Assembly (NCBI GenBank): GCA_018003035.1
Contig: JAGNEX010000016.1
Location: 1-51,712, forward strand
DNA: 51,712 nucleotides
Source of the DNA: Acidimicrobiia bacterium
GTDB lineage: Bacteria; Actinomycetota; Acidimicrobiia; IMCC26256; JAGNEX01
Direction of reading: 5' to 3'
Shown: piece after piece, positions 12,246-21,404 of the stretch
Position numbering within the stretch: the first letter of the stretch is position 1
How the letters are laid out: the number at the start of each line of letters is the position of its first letter
Position numbers and translations under genes: made by a program
The notes under the pieces: model-generated
Told to the model about the DNA's origin: nothing
Databases searched by the model: none
What the model saw: only the letters and a program-made list of their open reading frames with translations

Positions 12246-13238
12246 TTACGACGAGACCGGGGCGGAAATCCCAGGGACGTCGACGAGCTTGTCCCAGTGG
12301 TGTTCGGCTTCGACTGAACGGACGGTCCGGGACTTGGAACGCATAACCAGGGAGTGAGTTACGGCACCTTGGCCGGTGAATCGAACGCCCTTGAAGAGTT
12401 CTCCGTCGCTGACACCGGTGGCGGCAAAGAACGTGTCGCCACTGACCAGGCGATTGATCGTCAAGACCTCGTCGAGGTCATAGCCCGCATCGATTGCGGC
12501 TTGACGCTCGTCGTCGTTTCGTGGCCATAGGCGCCCGATGAGGTTGCCGCCAAGGCACTTCAACGCGGCCGCAGCAATGACACCCTCGGGCGTACCGCCG
12601 ATGCCGAGCAGCATGTCTGCGCCACTCTCGGGACGGGCGACCGCGATCGCGCCAGCGACATCGCCGTCGGGGATCAAGCGGATCCGAGCTCCTGCAGCGC
12701 GGCATTCGTCGACGATCGCTTGATGGCGCGGGCGGTCGAGCACGACCACCGTCAGTTCTGAAGGCTCTTTTCCAAGTGCTTCGGACACGTCGAAGATGTT
12801 CTGGGTGACCGACTTTTCGAGGCTGATCGCATCGGCAGCGTCGGGGCCGACGGCGATCTTTTCCATGTAGACGCACGGCCCAGGGTTAAACATGGTGCCG
12901 CGGTCAGACATTGAAATGACGGCGATTGCCCCAGGCCGACCGAGGGACGTCAGCGTTGTCCCGTCGATCGGGTCGACGGCGATGTCGACCGCCGGGCCCG
13001 AACCGTCGCCGATGTGCTCGCCATTGAAGAGCATCGGTGCTTCATCTTTTTCGCCCTCACCGATGACGACGATGCCGTCCATCGAGACGGTCGAAAGCAT
13101 CGCTCGCATGGCGTCAACAGCCGCCTGGTCGGCCGCCTCTTTGTCGCCCCGGCCGAGCCAGCGGCTTGCCGCTGTCGCGGCGGCCTCGGTCACCCGTACA
13201 AGTTCCAACGCTAGGTTGCGGTCTGGGCGTTCACTCAT
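12246..13238 (-). CDS. glpX: Class II fructose-1,6-bisphosphatase
   Basis: Hydrolyses fructose 1,6-bisphosphate in gluconeogenesis; GlpX is the main or only FBPase of many actinobacteria. The 330 residues match the family. Metal and substrate motifs are in order: [33 protein letters not shown], and later [20 protein letters not shown] with GRLWPRND. The start at 13238 (MSERPDRN) is chosen over the ATG three codons upstream because AAGGA lies 8 nt before it. It converges on atpC and is divergent from the S9 peptidase gene. Confidence 0.95.
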   Translation of the reverse strand: MSERPDRNLALELVRVTEAAATAASRWLGRGDKEAADQAAVDAMRAMLSTVSMDGIVVIGEGEKDEAPMLFNGEHIGDGSGPAVDIAVDPIDGTTLTSLGRPGAIAVISMSDRGTMFNPGPCVYMEKIAVGPDAADAISLEKSVTQNIFDVSEALGKEPSELTVVVLDRPRHQAIVDECRAAGARIRLIPDGDVAGAIAVARPESGADMLLGIGGTPEGVIAAAALKCLGGNLIGRLWPRNDDERQAAIDAGYDLDEVLTINRLVSGDTFFAATGVSDGELFKGVRFTGQGAVTHSLVMRSKSRTVRSVEAEHHWDKLVDVPGISAPVSS

Positions 13239-13443
13239 GAAGATCATCCTTAGTCGGCTCGTGCGCCAGTTGCGCGCAGGTCAAGCAGGGGCGGTGGAAC
13301 GACTTTCCGCGAACCGGGCCTAAGCGGGCGTTCAACCTGCGGGGGCAGCCTGCAATGTATCCAATTGTCAGGCAAAGCCACCTACCCTTGAGGCAACGGT
13401 GGTCCTCGAGTTGTGGCCGCCGACCCGATCTAGGTGGGAGCCG

Positions 13444-15291
13444 ATGGAATCGACCGATGGCAACGCAGTGCCCGCAGCTGAACCCGTAGAGGTGCCCGCG
13501 GCCGGCTACATGAGTGACGTCACCGCTGGTTCAGGGGCGGTGGTCGTTGTGCGGACGGAGTCGGGAAGGTCGCAACTCTTGTACGGCCGGACCACGGCCC
13601 AGCAGCTGCGCAAACTTGAACTGCCCGTCCGCAAGGTCGGCAGGTACGGGGGCGGGTTTGCAGCTCCCTGGGGGAGTGGTGGCGTCATCTTTGTGGACCT
13701 CGATGGCCGAATCGTCGGGTCCTCGCTGGACGACAGCGGAGTCGAACTCGAACGGAGGATCTGGGCTGCCGAGCCCGGACCGGTAGGGTGCCTGCGACCT
13801 TCGCCGAACGGTGAGTGCGTGGCGTTCATCGTCGACGACGGTGACTCGTCTCACTGTGAGGCTCGCACCCTGTCGGGTGAACGGTTAGGTCCTTGGGCCC
13901 TGGACCACGACTTCGTGCTCGACCCGACATGGTCGCTGGATGGGCGCTTTCTCGCAATGCAGGTCTGGGACGATCCCGACATGGCGTTCGTGCACAGCAA
14001 GATCCTGCTCGTCGATGTTCTTGGTGGGGGCGACCCGATCTTGGTCGAACGTCGAGCTGCGCTCAGCCAGCCCAGATTTCTCCCGGGTGGCGAGCGGCTT
14101 GGGTTTCTGAGCAACGAATCAGGTACCACGCTGCCCTGGACCGTTGACCTGGACGGCGACAACGTACGGCCATGGATACGGGACGTCGGCGACTGGGGAG
14201 AGCCGACGTTGGGGCCTAACGGATCTGCTTGGCTGGCACTCTCTGACGATCTCGCGGTCGGAGTGAGAAATGAGGGTGGCTTTGCGGCGCTTGTCGTCGG
14301 GCGTTCCAACGAGCCGCATGCCGAGAAGGTTCGTAACGGTATTCACACGTCATTGACGACCGACGGAACTACCGTCTGGGCGATCCGTCAGGGCGCGCGG
14401 ATGCCACCAGAACTGGTCGCCTATGACCTGAGCGACCAGGTCATCGCAAAAGACGGTGCCGCCGACGGCCTCACATCGAAGGGTTCCGTTAGCCGACGCA
14501 CCCTGCTCCGGACCGCCAGCGACGCTGCACACTCGGCGGTCGAACCGGAGGTGTTTAGCTGGACTGCCGCCGATGGTCTGAAGCTGGATGGCTTGCTGTA
14601 TTCCCCGGACGGACCACTCAAGGCCGTCATCGTCCTGATCCACGGGGGCCCGGTCGGCCAGGCCCGGGTTCTTTGGAGCGACAAGATCAGGGGATACCTC
14701 GCCGAGAACTGGGCGGTGTTTGCTCCCAACGTCCGAGGTTCCAGTGGGGCAGGCCGCGCTCGAATGGAAGCCATCGCGGGTGCCTGGGGTCTAAGCGATG
14801 TTGCCGACATCGCAGCGGGTATCACCTCGGTGGTTCAGACGATCGGGTATCGGCCGCCGATGTTCGTGGAGGGAGGATCTTCGGGGGGTCTCGCCGCCCT
14901 AATGTTGGCCGCCAGGGGTGGAGAGTTCGATGGCGTGATCGCACACAATCCGGTTACCGATATCGCCGCCACGGATCAACGAACCCACCGCGTCGAACGG
15001 CACTACTCGCAATGGCTGGTCGGTCCCGATGCCAACGAGCTGGAACTCCGGTCTCCGATCACGCATGTGTCTGCCATCAAGGTGCCGCTGTTGATCACTC
15101 AAGGTGATGCTGATGTCTCCGTGCCCGCCAGCCTTACCCGGCGCTACGTCGAAGCGGCTCGTGACTTTGGCGTCGCGATCACCTACCTTGAGCTTGCAGG
15201 CGAAGGCCACAGCTACTCGCCGGCGGCGGATGAAGTTGTTGGTCAGGCGGCCAACAACTTCATCAGGGATCTAATGAACACGGGGCCCTGA
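13444..15291 (+). CDS. S9 (prolyl oligopeptidase family) serine peptidase
   Basis: Predicted cytosolic acylaminoacyl-peptidase or prolyl-oligopeptidase-type hydrolase, 615 residues. The N-terminal half (about 30-360) consists of repeated beta strands with WSLDGRFLAMQ and LRPSPNGECVAF repeats, a beta-propeller that filters substrates. The C-terminal alpha/beta hydrolase has the oxyanion segment LIHGGPVGQ, the nucleophile in VEGGSSGGLAALM, the Asp in TQGDADVSVP and the His in AGEGHSY, so the triad is complete. ATG 13444 is preferred, with AGGTGGGAG 4-6 nt upstream; a GTG at 13399 would add 15 residues. No signal peptide is seen. The peptide substrate cannot be deduced. Confidence 0.88.
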   Translation: MESTDGNAVPAAEPVEVPAAGYMSDVTAGSGAVVVVRTESGRSQLLYGRTTAQQLRKLELPVRKVGRYGGGFAAPWGSGGVIFVDLDGRIVGSSLDDSGVELERRIWAAEPGPVGCLRPSPNGECVAFIVDDGDSSHCEARTLSGERLGPWALDHDFVLDPTWSLDGRFLAMQVWDDPDMAFVHSKILLVDVLGGGDPILVERRAALSQPRFLPGGERLGFLSNESGTTLPWTVDLDGDNVRPWIRDVGDWGEPTLGPNGSAWLALSDDLAVGVRNEGGFAALVVGRSNEPHAEKVRNGIHTSLTTDGTTVWAIRQGARMPPELVAYDLSDQVIAKDGAADGLTSKGSVSRRTLLRTASDAAHSAVEPEVFSWTAADGLKLDGLLYSPDGPLKAVIVLIHGGPVGQARVLWSDKIRGYLAENWAVFAPNVRGSSGAGRARMEAIAGAWGLSDVADIAAGITSVVQTIGYRPPMFVEGGSSGGLAALMLAARGGEFDGVIAHNPVTDIAATDQRTHRVERHYSQWLVGPDANELELRSPITHVSAIKVPLLITQGDADVSVPASLTRRYVEAARDFGVAITYLELAGEGHSYSPAADEVVGQAANNFIRDLMNTGP

Positions 15292-15394
15292 TCGGGACGC
15301 CATTGGATCGCCATGCGGGGTGGTCTCGACACCTTGCCGGTCTGGGGCGTACGTAGGTGCCGACAGGCCGGACGTGACTACGGAGGACCAATCG

Positions 15395-16144
15395 ATGAAC
15401 TCCAGAGATGACCGGAGTGCCGAACGACTGACAGCAATGCTTGGGGGAGACGTGCCGCTCCAGTGGCGGTTCGACGGCCGGATCGACGCCGCCTCCATCG
15501 TGGTCCTCGCGCACGGAGCGGGTACCGACATGTACGCGCCGATTCTCGAATCGATGACCAGCGCTTTGAACGCCCACGACATCGGCGTGTTTCGGTTCAA
15601 CCAGCGCTATCAGACGATGGGGCGCAGAGCACCCGACCGACCGGCGGTCCTCTGGGCGACGACTCTGGCGGCGGTAGAGGTCGCCGCTGATCACACGGAC
15701 CGCGAAACAGCGTCCCTGATCGTCGGAGGGAGGTCGATGGGGGGTCGGTACATGTCGATGATCGCTGCGGGCGACGACGAGCATCCTCCGGTGCCGGTCG
15801 CAGGTCTACTCCTTGCCGGCTATCCGCTCTACCCGCCAGGCAAACCGGACAAGGTCCGCGCTGATCACTTCCCGAGGATTACGTGCCCGACGCTCATTAT
15901 TCAAGGAACCCGGGACACGATGGCTACGCCCGAAGCGCTGTTGGTGGCCAGTGAGATGATGGGCGGCTCCGTCGAACTGTGTTGGCTGCCCGATGCTGAC
16001 CATGGCTTCAAGCCTCGAAAGAGTTCGGGCTACAGCCCAGAGGACTGTGCGCTGATGGCATCGGACGCCTCCGTCGAGTGGGTCCAACGAGTGGCGGCGC
16101 TCACCGCGGAGTCACCAGAGGCCACGCCGCCAGCAAATCCGTAA
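15395..16144 (+). CDS. Alpha/beta hydrolase, dienelactone hydrolase / KANL3-Tex30-like
   Basis: A 249-residue single-domain hydrolase. The nucleophile elbow is VGGRSMGGRYMS, the acid is probably the Asp in QGTRDTMATPE, and the His is in DADHGFKP; VVLAHGAGTDMY is the oxyanion loop. This motif set is that of the KANL3/Tex30-like group, whose bacterial substrates are mostly unknown. CGGAGGA 7 nt before ATG 15395 decides the start; the frame is open 75 nt further upstream but without a binding site. The 3' end overlaps the convergent HAD gene by 44 nt. Confidence 0.82.
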   Translation: MNSRDDRSAERLTAMLGGDVPLQWRFDGRIDAASIVVLAHGAGTDMYAPILESMTSALNAHDIGVFRFNQRYQTMGRRAPDRPAVLWATTLAAVEVAADHTDRETASLIVGGRSMGGRYMSMIAAGDDEHPPVPVAGLLLAGYPLYPPGKPDKVRADHFPRITCPTLIIQGTRDTMATPEALLVASEMMGGSVELCWLPDADHGFKPRKSSGYSPEDCALMASDASVEWVQRVAALTAESPEATPPANP

Positions 16145-16781
16145 CTACCGGAAAGGCCAATGCCAGGTTCTGGTGGATGCCTTCCCGATCGATCAGGATG
16201 GGCCGAAGGCCCGCGGCGAGTGCTCCGTACCCGTCGAGTTCCACGTTGTCGCCAATGAAGACTGCGTCTTGGGGCGCTACCCCGAGTTCGCGGCACGCGG
16301 AGCGATACGCCTCGGGGTGGGGCTTTTCGATCCCCAGCGAAATAGTCGGTAGCGCAATGTCGACGAGGGTGTCGATCCCGAGCTTTTTGAGCACCGGCCA
16401 GAGATCGAAGTCGGAATTGGACACGATTCCAATGGCGAGGCCCGACTCCGCGAATCGCTCAAGGGTCGGGATGGCGTCGTCGAACAAGCCGTAGTTGTCA
16501 GGATCTTGGAAGAAGCCTTCAAGCACGGCAAGCGGTTGAGCAGGATCGCCGTCGACGCCGAGAAACTCAAACATCCAGGAATAGATGAGCGGCCATCGTT
16601 GGTCCGGCGGGGGAGGCCACTCCGTGGTTTCCTGCCGTTCGCGAATGCGCGCCTCTACCTGCAGCCACGCTGACCGGCAGGCGCTTTCGGAAACGCCGAT
16701 GGCGCTCGCGACGATCGAGTTGGTGCTGGCCTGTAAATGGGCGAGCGTGTCGTGAAAGTCAAACAAGGCGGCAGCAATCAT
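16101..16781 (-). CDS. HAD-family hydrolase with altered motif I
   Basis: Predicted phosphatase of the haloacid dehalogenase superfamily, 226 residues with an alpha-helical cap. Motif I is FDFHDTL: Asp8 is the nucleophile, but the second Asp of DxDxT (position 10), normally the general acid/base, is His. Motif II is IVSNSD, motif III the Lys in GIEKPHPEAY, and motif IV VFIGDNVELDGYGA. Some HAD subgroups naturally lack the second Asp, so activity could be reduced or different. Substrate unknown. The gene appears leaderless (see the -10 box at 16789-16794) and is divergent from murA. Confidence 0.85.
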   Translation of the reverse strand: MIAAALFDFHDTLAHLQASTNSIVASAIGVSESACRSAWLQVEARIRERQETTEWPPPPDQRWPLIYSWMFEFLGVDGDPAQPLAVLEGFFQDPDNYGLFDDAIPTLERFAESGLAIGIVSNSDFDLWPVLKKLGIDTLVDIALPTISLGIEKPHPEAYRSACRELGVAPQDAVFIGDNVELDGYGALAAGLRPILIDREGIHQNLALAFPVVTDLLAAWPLVTPR

Positions 16782-16788
16782 GGGGCTA

Positions 16789-16794
16789 AGCCTA
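16789..16794 (-). promoter_or_regulatory. -10 box for leaderless transcription of the HAD gene
   Basis: TAGGCT on the minus strand ends 7 nt before the ATG at 16781. This is the spacing expected if transcription starts at or next to the start codon. Confidence 0.55.
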
Positions 16795-16839
16795 GAGAGG
16801 ACATGTGACGCGGACCGCAGGCGATGGGCATCGCACTAC

Positions 16840-16845
16840 TAGCAT
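16840..16845 (+). promoter_or_regulatory. -10 box for leaderless transcription of murA
   Basis: TAGCAT ends 6 nt before the GTG at 16852, and no ribosome binding site is present. It lies back to back with the HAD promoter in a 70-bp divergent gap. Confidence 0.55.
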
Positions 16846-16851
16846 GCCGCT

Positions 16852-18135
16852 GTGGATCATTTCGTGGTGCACCCTTCGGGTCCTTTAAGCGGGAAAGTCG
16901 CCGTCTCGGGCGCGAAAAATTCGGCGCTCAAACTGATGGCGGCGTCCCTGCTCGCGGAGGGCACGTTCCGGTTCGACAACGTCCCGATGAACGCCGACGT
17001 CCGTGTGATGGCCCAAACTCTCGGAGCGATCGGCTGTTCGGTAGAAATCTCCGAACCGGACCTATGCGTTGTTGAGGTACCAGCAGCCCTCGAACCCGAG
17101 GCGCCCTACGAACTCGTCACCCGAATGCGCGCGTCCATCAACGTGCTCGGACCGCTCATCGGCCGTCTTGGTCGGGCACGGGTGGCCTTGCCCGGTGGCG
17201 ACGCGATCGGCAGCCGCAAGCTCGACATGCACTTCCAAGGTCTCCGTGCAATGGGCGTCGACCTGAGCGTGCGCCACGGTTTCATCGAGGCGTTCGTGCC
17301 ACACCAGTTGCGCGGCGCCGTGCATACCCTTCCGTTTCCAAGCGTCGGCGCGACCGAGAACCTGATGACCGCGGCGGTGCTCGCAAAAGGCACAACGGTC
17401 ATCGAGAACGCAGCCCGCGAACCTGAGATCGCACAGCTGGCGTCGATGCTCAACAGGATGGGTGCTGAGATTCTCGGAGCCGGTTCACCTCGAATCGAGA
17501 TCCGAGGGGTTGATGGGCTGGAACCCGTCGACGAGACCGTCATTCCCGACCGCATCGAGGCGGGCACGTTCGTCATGGTGTGCGCAATCGCCGGCGGGGA
17601 GATCGAAGTGATCGGCGCCCGTCCGAACGATATGGACATGCTGGTCGCGAAGATGAGTGAGATGGGCGTCCTCATCGCGCCGACGACCGACGGCCTGTGG
17701 GTAAAGCGGACGGGGGAGTTAAATGGTGCCGATGTGGCGACCCTTCCCCATCCGGGCTTGGCGACCGACTTCATGCCGCCGCTGGTCGCGGTCTTGAGCG
17801 TCGCAAGCGGCCGCTCGATCGTGACCGAGAACATCTTTGACGGAAGATTCGCCTTCGTCGACGAACTCGTCCGGATGGGCGCCCAGATCCGGACAGAGGG
17901 CGGGCATTGCATCATCAAGGGTGTCCCGCGCCTGTCGGGTGCTCAAGTGCGCGCGTTGGACGTTCGTGCCGGCGCAGCGCTGGTCTTGGCAGGCACGGTG
18001 GCTGATGTGCCCACCACAATCCACGACCCAATCCACATCGACCGCGGCTATGTGAACCTCGTCGACAAGCTCAGCGGACTCGGGGTCAAGATCGAACGGG
18101 TTTCAGGTGATCTTTTGGACTACGCGGACTTTTAG
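16852..18135 (+). CDS. murA: UDP-N-acetylglucosamine 1-carboxyvinyltransferase with Asp at the fosfomycin position
   Basis: First committed step of peptidoglycan synthesis: adds enolpyruvate from PEP to UDP-GlcNAc. The 427 residues match the family. [18 protein letters not shown] provides the catalytic Lys22-equivalent and Asn, and [17 protein letters not shown] the UDP-sugar region. The mobile loop reads [13 protein letters not shown]: residue 117, normally the Cys alkylated by fosfomycin, is Asp. The same change occurs in Mycobacterium tuberculosis MurA and makes the enzyme insensitive to fosfomycin while still active (established). The later DRIEAGTFV and DMDMLVAKM segments are standard. 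GTG start at 16852, apparently leaderless. Confidence 0.95.
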   Translation: MDHFVVHPSGPLSGKVAVSGAKNSALKLMAASLLAEGTFRFDNVPMNADVRVMAQTLGAIGCSVEISEPDLCVVEVPAALEPEAPYELVTRMRASINVLGPLIGRLGRARVALPGGDAIGSRKLDMHFQGLRAMGVDLSVRHGFIEAFVPHQLRGAVHTLPFPSVGATENLMTAAVLAKGTTVIENAAREPEIAQLASMLNRMGAEILGAGSPRIEIRGVDGLEPVDETVIPDRIEAGTFVMVCAIAGGEIEVIGARPNDMDMLVAKMSEMGVLIAPTTDGLWVKRTGELNGADVATLPHPGLATDFMPPLVAVLSVASGRSIVTENIFDGRFAFVDELVRMGAQIRTEGGHCIIKGVPRLSGAQVRALDVRAGAALVLAGTVADVPTTIHDPIHIDRGYVNLVDKLSGLGVKIERVSGDLLDYADF

Positions 18136-18218
18136 AATCGCACTTAGGGTTCAGCTTGCAAGTCAACGGAGCGGACGACGGACGTGCGAGGCGTCCCGAC
18201 CGGATGAGAGTCGAAGCT

Positions 18219-18518
18219 ATGACAGATAACACCGTGACCGAAGAAACGACGGCCACTGCGCCATCGGACCCAGAAGCTGACGCACCGGTCGCTATCAGCA
18301 CCGACGCCGTGCTGGCTGCGCTGGATGCGATCCGGCCCGCCCTGCAGGCAGATGGGGGCGATATCGGCCTGGTCGACATCACGCCTGAGGGAATCGTGAG
18401 TGTCCGCCTCGTCGGCGCCTGCGGAACCTGCCCAGCCTCGACGATGACGCTGAAAGCCGGAGTCGAACGGATCTTGAAGGATCGGGTTCCAGGAGTTCTC
18501 GAAGTGGTCGCCGTCTAG
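18219..18518 (+). CDS. NifU C-terminal-type Fe-S cluster carrier
   Basis: Small cytosolic protein of 99 residues: an acidic Thr/Ala-rich N-terminus of about 25 residues, then a NifU-like domain with [13 protein letters not shown] and the cluster-binding pair Cys68-Cys71 in ACGTCPAST. Such Nfu proteins receive and deliver Fe-S clusters. The start is uncertain: ATG 18219 or 18204, or an apparently leaderless TTG at 18156, which lies 5 nt after TAGGGT (18145-18150). It follows murA by about 80 nt. Confidence 0.85.
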   Translation: MTDNTVTEETTATAPSDPEADAPVAISTDAVLAALDAIRPALQADGGDIGLVDITPEGIVSVRLVGACGTCPASTMTLKAGVERILKDRVPGVLEVVAV

Positions 18519-18618
18519 CCGTCCCGTCCTCAGCCGACCGAGGCCATCCGGGGTTGCCCGTCGGCTCGTTTGTGTCGGTGATGCCAGCGCGTTTGCCCGG
18601 CAAGCCGTCTGGTTGGCC

Positions 18619-18624
18619 TAACGT
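18619..18624 (+). promoter_or_regulatory. -10 box for the enoyl-CoA hydratase gene
   Basis: TAACGT ends 8 nt before the ATG at 18633, which has no ribosome binding site, suggesting a leaderless or nearly leaderless transcript. TTGCCC lies upstream at 18593-18598, but with a 20-nt spacer. Confidence 0.45.
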
Positions 18625-18632
18625 CTGTCGCC

Positions 18633-19409
18633 ATGACTTCAACGCTTCAGATTGACCGTCCAGCTCCTGGCGTGTGCCGTATCCGGCTAGATCGCCCGCC
18701 CATGAATGCCCTGAACATGGCGCTGTTGGCCGAACTCGCCGACGAAGTGGACGCCCTGCACGACGATGATTCAGTGCGCGCCCTCATCCTGGCGGGAGGG
18801 GAGCGAGCCTTCGCTGCTGGTGCTGACGTCTCAGAGTTCTCCGACAGCCAACGGGCCCGGGAAGTATCCGCTGGTTTCAGCAGGGTCGGCGACTCCCTGC
18901 GGTCCTGGCCCCACCCGGTGATTGCTGCAGTTTCCGGTTACGCATTGGGCGGTGGTCTGGAAGTTGCCTTGTGTGCCGACCTGCGAATTGCCGCAGACAA
19001 CGCCCGAGTGGGTCAACCAGAAGTGTTGTTGGGCCTGCTCCCCGGCGGCGGCGGAACGCAACGACTCGCCCGCCTGATCGGCCCTGCCCGGACCAAAGAT
19101 CTGGTCTGGACGGGACGCCAGATACGAGCCGATGAGGCGCTTGCGTGGGGAATCTTCGACCGTGTCGTGCCGGCGGACACCTTGGAAGACGCTGCCTTGA
19201 GCTTGGCCAGTGAACTTGCCGCGTCGGCCGCTGTCGCGATTGGGATCTCCAAACGTGTCATCGACGACGGGCTCGAACTAACCCTCGATGAAGGCGTCAG
19301 CCTCGAAGCCGACGGATTCGCTGCCGTGTTTCGAAGCCAAGACGCCGCGATCGGCGTTGCGTCGTTCCTAGAAAACGGACCGGGGAAAGCAACCTTCACC
19401 GGTAAGTAA
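18633..19409 (+). CDS. Enoyl-CoA hydratase/isomerase family protein
   Basis: Crotonase-fold enzyme of 258 residues, probably hydrating 2-enoyl-CoA in fatty acid beta-oxidation. GGERAFAAGADVSEF and ALGGGLEVALCADLRIA form the oxyanion hole and carry the first catalytic Glu, and GQPEVLLGLLPGGGGTQRL the second Glu, so the hydratase pair is intact. The C-terminal trimerisation helix is complete. It stands alone, with no acyl-CoA dehydrogenase or thiolase beside it, so the exact acyl-CoA substrate is open. Confidence 0.92.
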   Translation: MTSTLQIDRPAPGVCRIRLDRPPMNALNMALLAELADEVDALHDDDSVRALILAGGERAFAAGADVSEFSDSQRAREVSAGFSRVGDSLRSWPHPVIAAVSGYALGGGLEVALCADLRIAADNARVGQPEVLLGLLPGGGGTQRLARLIGPARTKDLVWTGRQIRADEALAWGIFDRVVPADTLEDAALSLASELAASAAVAIGISKRVIDDGLELTLDEGVSLEADGFAAVFRSQDAAIGVASFLENGPGKATFTGK

Positions 19410-19448
19410 CGCCGACCGGAGTGCCAGAGCACCCGCCCGGCATCACCA

Positions 19449-19907
19449 TCATTCTGTGCCCGCCGCGACCTCTTCTTCGACGAGGTTGCGGAATCGACGC
19501 ATCGAGCGACGCCAAACGAACAGCATTGCTGGGCGGGCCACCACCTCGCCGACGCGTCCGCCGAAGTACTTCGGGAACTGCAGTCGTTCGACCCAGCAGA
19601 ACTGTGTCGAACGAGCATCGAGGCGGGTAAGTTCAAAGCGACCGACACCGGTGACCAGGCCTTTGTGCGCAACTTCCATGGCTCGGCCTGGCTCCCACTC
19701 GGTGACGGTCATTCGATCAACGGTGAGAAATGGGCCGAGCTTTGTCAAGCAGTCAAACGCCGTGCCGACTCCCGTCCGCTGCGTCGAAGTGAATGCGATC
19801 GACTCGGCGTCGCCCATCCAATAGACGTGGGACTCGATATCCGCCAGCTGCTCCCACACAGTTTCTATCGGTCGATCGACGGTCGTGCAGACGGTCATGT
19901 GAAGCAT
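19449..19907 (-). CDS. SRPBCC family (START-like) protein
   Basis: A 152-residue protein with the SRPBCC/polyketide-cyclase-like pattern: TVDRPIETVWEQLADIESHVYW at the N-terminus, alternating strands with GVGTAFDCLTKLG and MTVTEWEPGRAMEVAHKG, then a long C-terminal amphipathic helix (RRSMRRFRNLVEEEV). The fold forms a hydrophobic pocket for a lipid-like ligand; no catalytic residues can be named. GGAGGT 7 nt before ATG 19907 decides the start; a longer frame to 20045 would run into the divergent lpdA-like gene. Confidence 0.8.
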   Translation of the reverse strand: MLHMTVCTTVDRPIETVWEQLADIESHVYWMGDAESIAFTSTQRTGVGTAFDCLTKLGPFLTVDRMTVTEWEPGRAMEVAHKGLVTGVGRFELTRLDARSTQFCWVERLQFPKYFGGRVGEVVARPAMLFVWRRSMRRFRNLVEEEVAAGTE

Positions 19908-19985
19908 CGTTTCTACCTCCATCGGGGTCTCACAGCGTACGGACCGTGCTCGACGCCGACTCTCGCGCCGCGCCGATGGCCGGGT

Positions 19986-19991
19986 TAGTGT
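19986..19991 (+). promoter_or_regulatory. -10 box for leaderless transcription of the lpdA-like gene
   Basis: TAGTGT ends 6 nt before the GTG at 19998, and no ribosome binding site is present. Confidence 0.5.
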
Positions 19992-19997
19992 TCCCCG

Positions 19998-21359
19998 GTG
20001 ACTCCACTGAACTTTGTGATCATCGGCGGCGGTCCTGCGGGACACAGCGCGGCATCCGCTGCAGCATCTCTCGGCGCTGAGGTGACGCTAATTGAGCGCG
20101 ACATCGTCGGTGGAGCCGCTCACCTATGGGATTGCGTTCCCTCCAAAGCGATGATCGCAACCGGCGACCAACTCGCCCGAGTCAATGCCGGTCAGACGAT
20201 GGGCTTCACCGCCGATGGTCGCATCGATATCGAAGCGCTGACCGCCCGGATAGCCGATATCGAGAAGCGGCTCAACGAATCCTTTGTCGGCATGCTGACC
20301 AATCAGAAGGTTCGCATGATTCACGGAGTCGGTCGCTTGACCGGCCCTCACACAGTCGAAGTCGATACTGAAAGCGGTTGCGAAACCCTGCATGCAGACT
20401 TTGTCCTTCTGTCGACCGGATCGCGGCCACGAGTTCCTGATTGGGCGCCCGTCGACCACGAACGGGTGTTGACGACCCGGGACGCGTATCCACCACCAGC
20501 CATTCCCGAGCATTTGATCGTCGTCGGTTCTGGGGTAACCGGCGTCGAGTTCGCGAATATGTTTGCGCGCTTTGGTTCGAAGGTGACCTTGATCGTGTCG
20601 CGCCAGCAGGTGCTCCCAGGTAAGGATCCCGAGGCGGCCGCGGTGCTCGAAGACTCGTTCTTGGAGCGGGGGATCGACCTGCTGAAAGGTGCGAGAGCGT
20701 CCGCCATCCGGCGGGAGGGCGACGAAGTCATCGTCGAGTGCTCAGATGGGAGGGTCGTTCGCGGCTCCCATACGGTGCTCGCCATTGGATCGATCCCCAA
20801 CAGCGAAGGTCTTGGACTGGAGGCCGCTGGGGTCGAGGTCGAACCGTGGGGTGCGGTCAAGGTCGACCACAATCTCCGTTCATCGGTCCCGCACATCTAC
20901 GCGGCAGGCGACCTTGCAGGCACGTTGCCGTTGTCATCGGTTGCGACCATGCAGGGCAAGAAGATCGCCCAACACATGATGGGGCTTCACAAGCTCCCAC
21001 ACCGCCACCTCGACTACGAGAAGGCAGCGTCCGCGATTTTTACCGACCCCGAGATTGCAGATGTTGGCCTTGCCGAGGCCGATGCCTTCGCGTCGGGGCG
21101 CAAAGTTCGCGTGACGAAGGTTCCATTCTCGGCCAATCCCAAGGCCCTTATTGAGGGTGATCCCCGCGGTTTTGTGAAGATCGTCTCCGACCCGGCGACC
21201 GGTGTGGTCCTGGGTGGCTCAATCGTTGGGCGCTCGGCCGCAGAGCTCATCAGCGTTATCGCTGTTGCTGTCACCAACGGACTGAAGGTGTCAGACATCT
21301 GGGAGTCGGTGCTGGTGCACCCGTCGTTGGCGGAGTCGATCGCCGAGGCCGCCGAGTAA
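19998..21359 (+). CDS. lpdA: LpdA-like flavoprotein NAD(P)H oxidoreductase lacking one redox Cys
   Basis: Flavoprotein of the pyridine nucleotide-disulfide oxidoreductase family, 453 residues: FAD-binding VIIGGGPAGHSAA, NAD(P)-binding IVVGSGVTGVEFANM, second FAD motif HIYAAGDLAGTLPL, and C-terminal dimer domain. The disulfide site reads GGAAHLWDCVPSK: the second Cys (46) is kept, but the first (position 41) is Ala. Mycobacterial LpdA (Rv3303c) lacks the same cysteine and works as an NAD(P)H:quinone reductase, not a lipoamide dehydrogenase. Unlike that enzyme as I recall it, this one keeps an HPSLAE motif at the C-terminus. Quinone or pyridine-nucleotide reduction is the likely role (inference). 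Confidence 0.85.
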   Translation: MTPLNFVIIGGGPAGHSAASAAASLGAEVTLIERDIVGGAAHLWDCVPSKAMIATGDQLARVNAGQTMGFTADGRIDIEALTARIADIEKRLNESFVGMLTNQKVRMIHGVGRLTGPHTVEVDTESGCETLHADFVLLSTGSRPRVPDWAPVDHERVLTTRDAYPPPAIPEHLIVVGSGVTGVEFANMFARFGSKVTLIVSRQQVLPGKDPEAAAVLEDSFLERGIDLLKGARASAIRREGDEVIVECSDGRVVRGSHTVLAIGSIPNSEGLGLEAAGVEVEPWGAVKVDHNLRSSVPHIYAAGDLAGTLPLSSVATMQGKKIAQHMMGLHKLPHRHLDYEKAASAIFTDPEIADVGLAEADAFASGRKVRVTKVPFSANPKALIEGDPRGFVKIVSDPATGVVLGGSIVGRSAAELISVIAVAVTNGLKVSDIWESVLVHPSLAESIAEAAE

Positions 21360-21385
21360 TCCGTTTGCCCCGGACGGAAACGTCG

Positions 21386-21401
21386 CTGGGCCGCCGCCCA
21401 G
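21386..21401. terminator. Candidate bidirectional hairpin
   Basis: CTGGGC, loop CGCC, GCCCAG lies between two convergent genes (lpdA-like and the sugar dehydrogenase). The stem is short (6 bp) and no T tract follows. Confidence 0.35.
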
Positions 21402-21404
21402 GGG

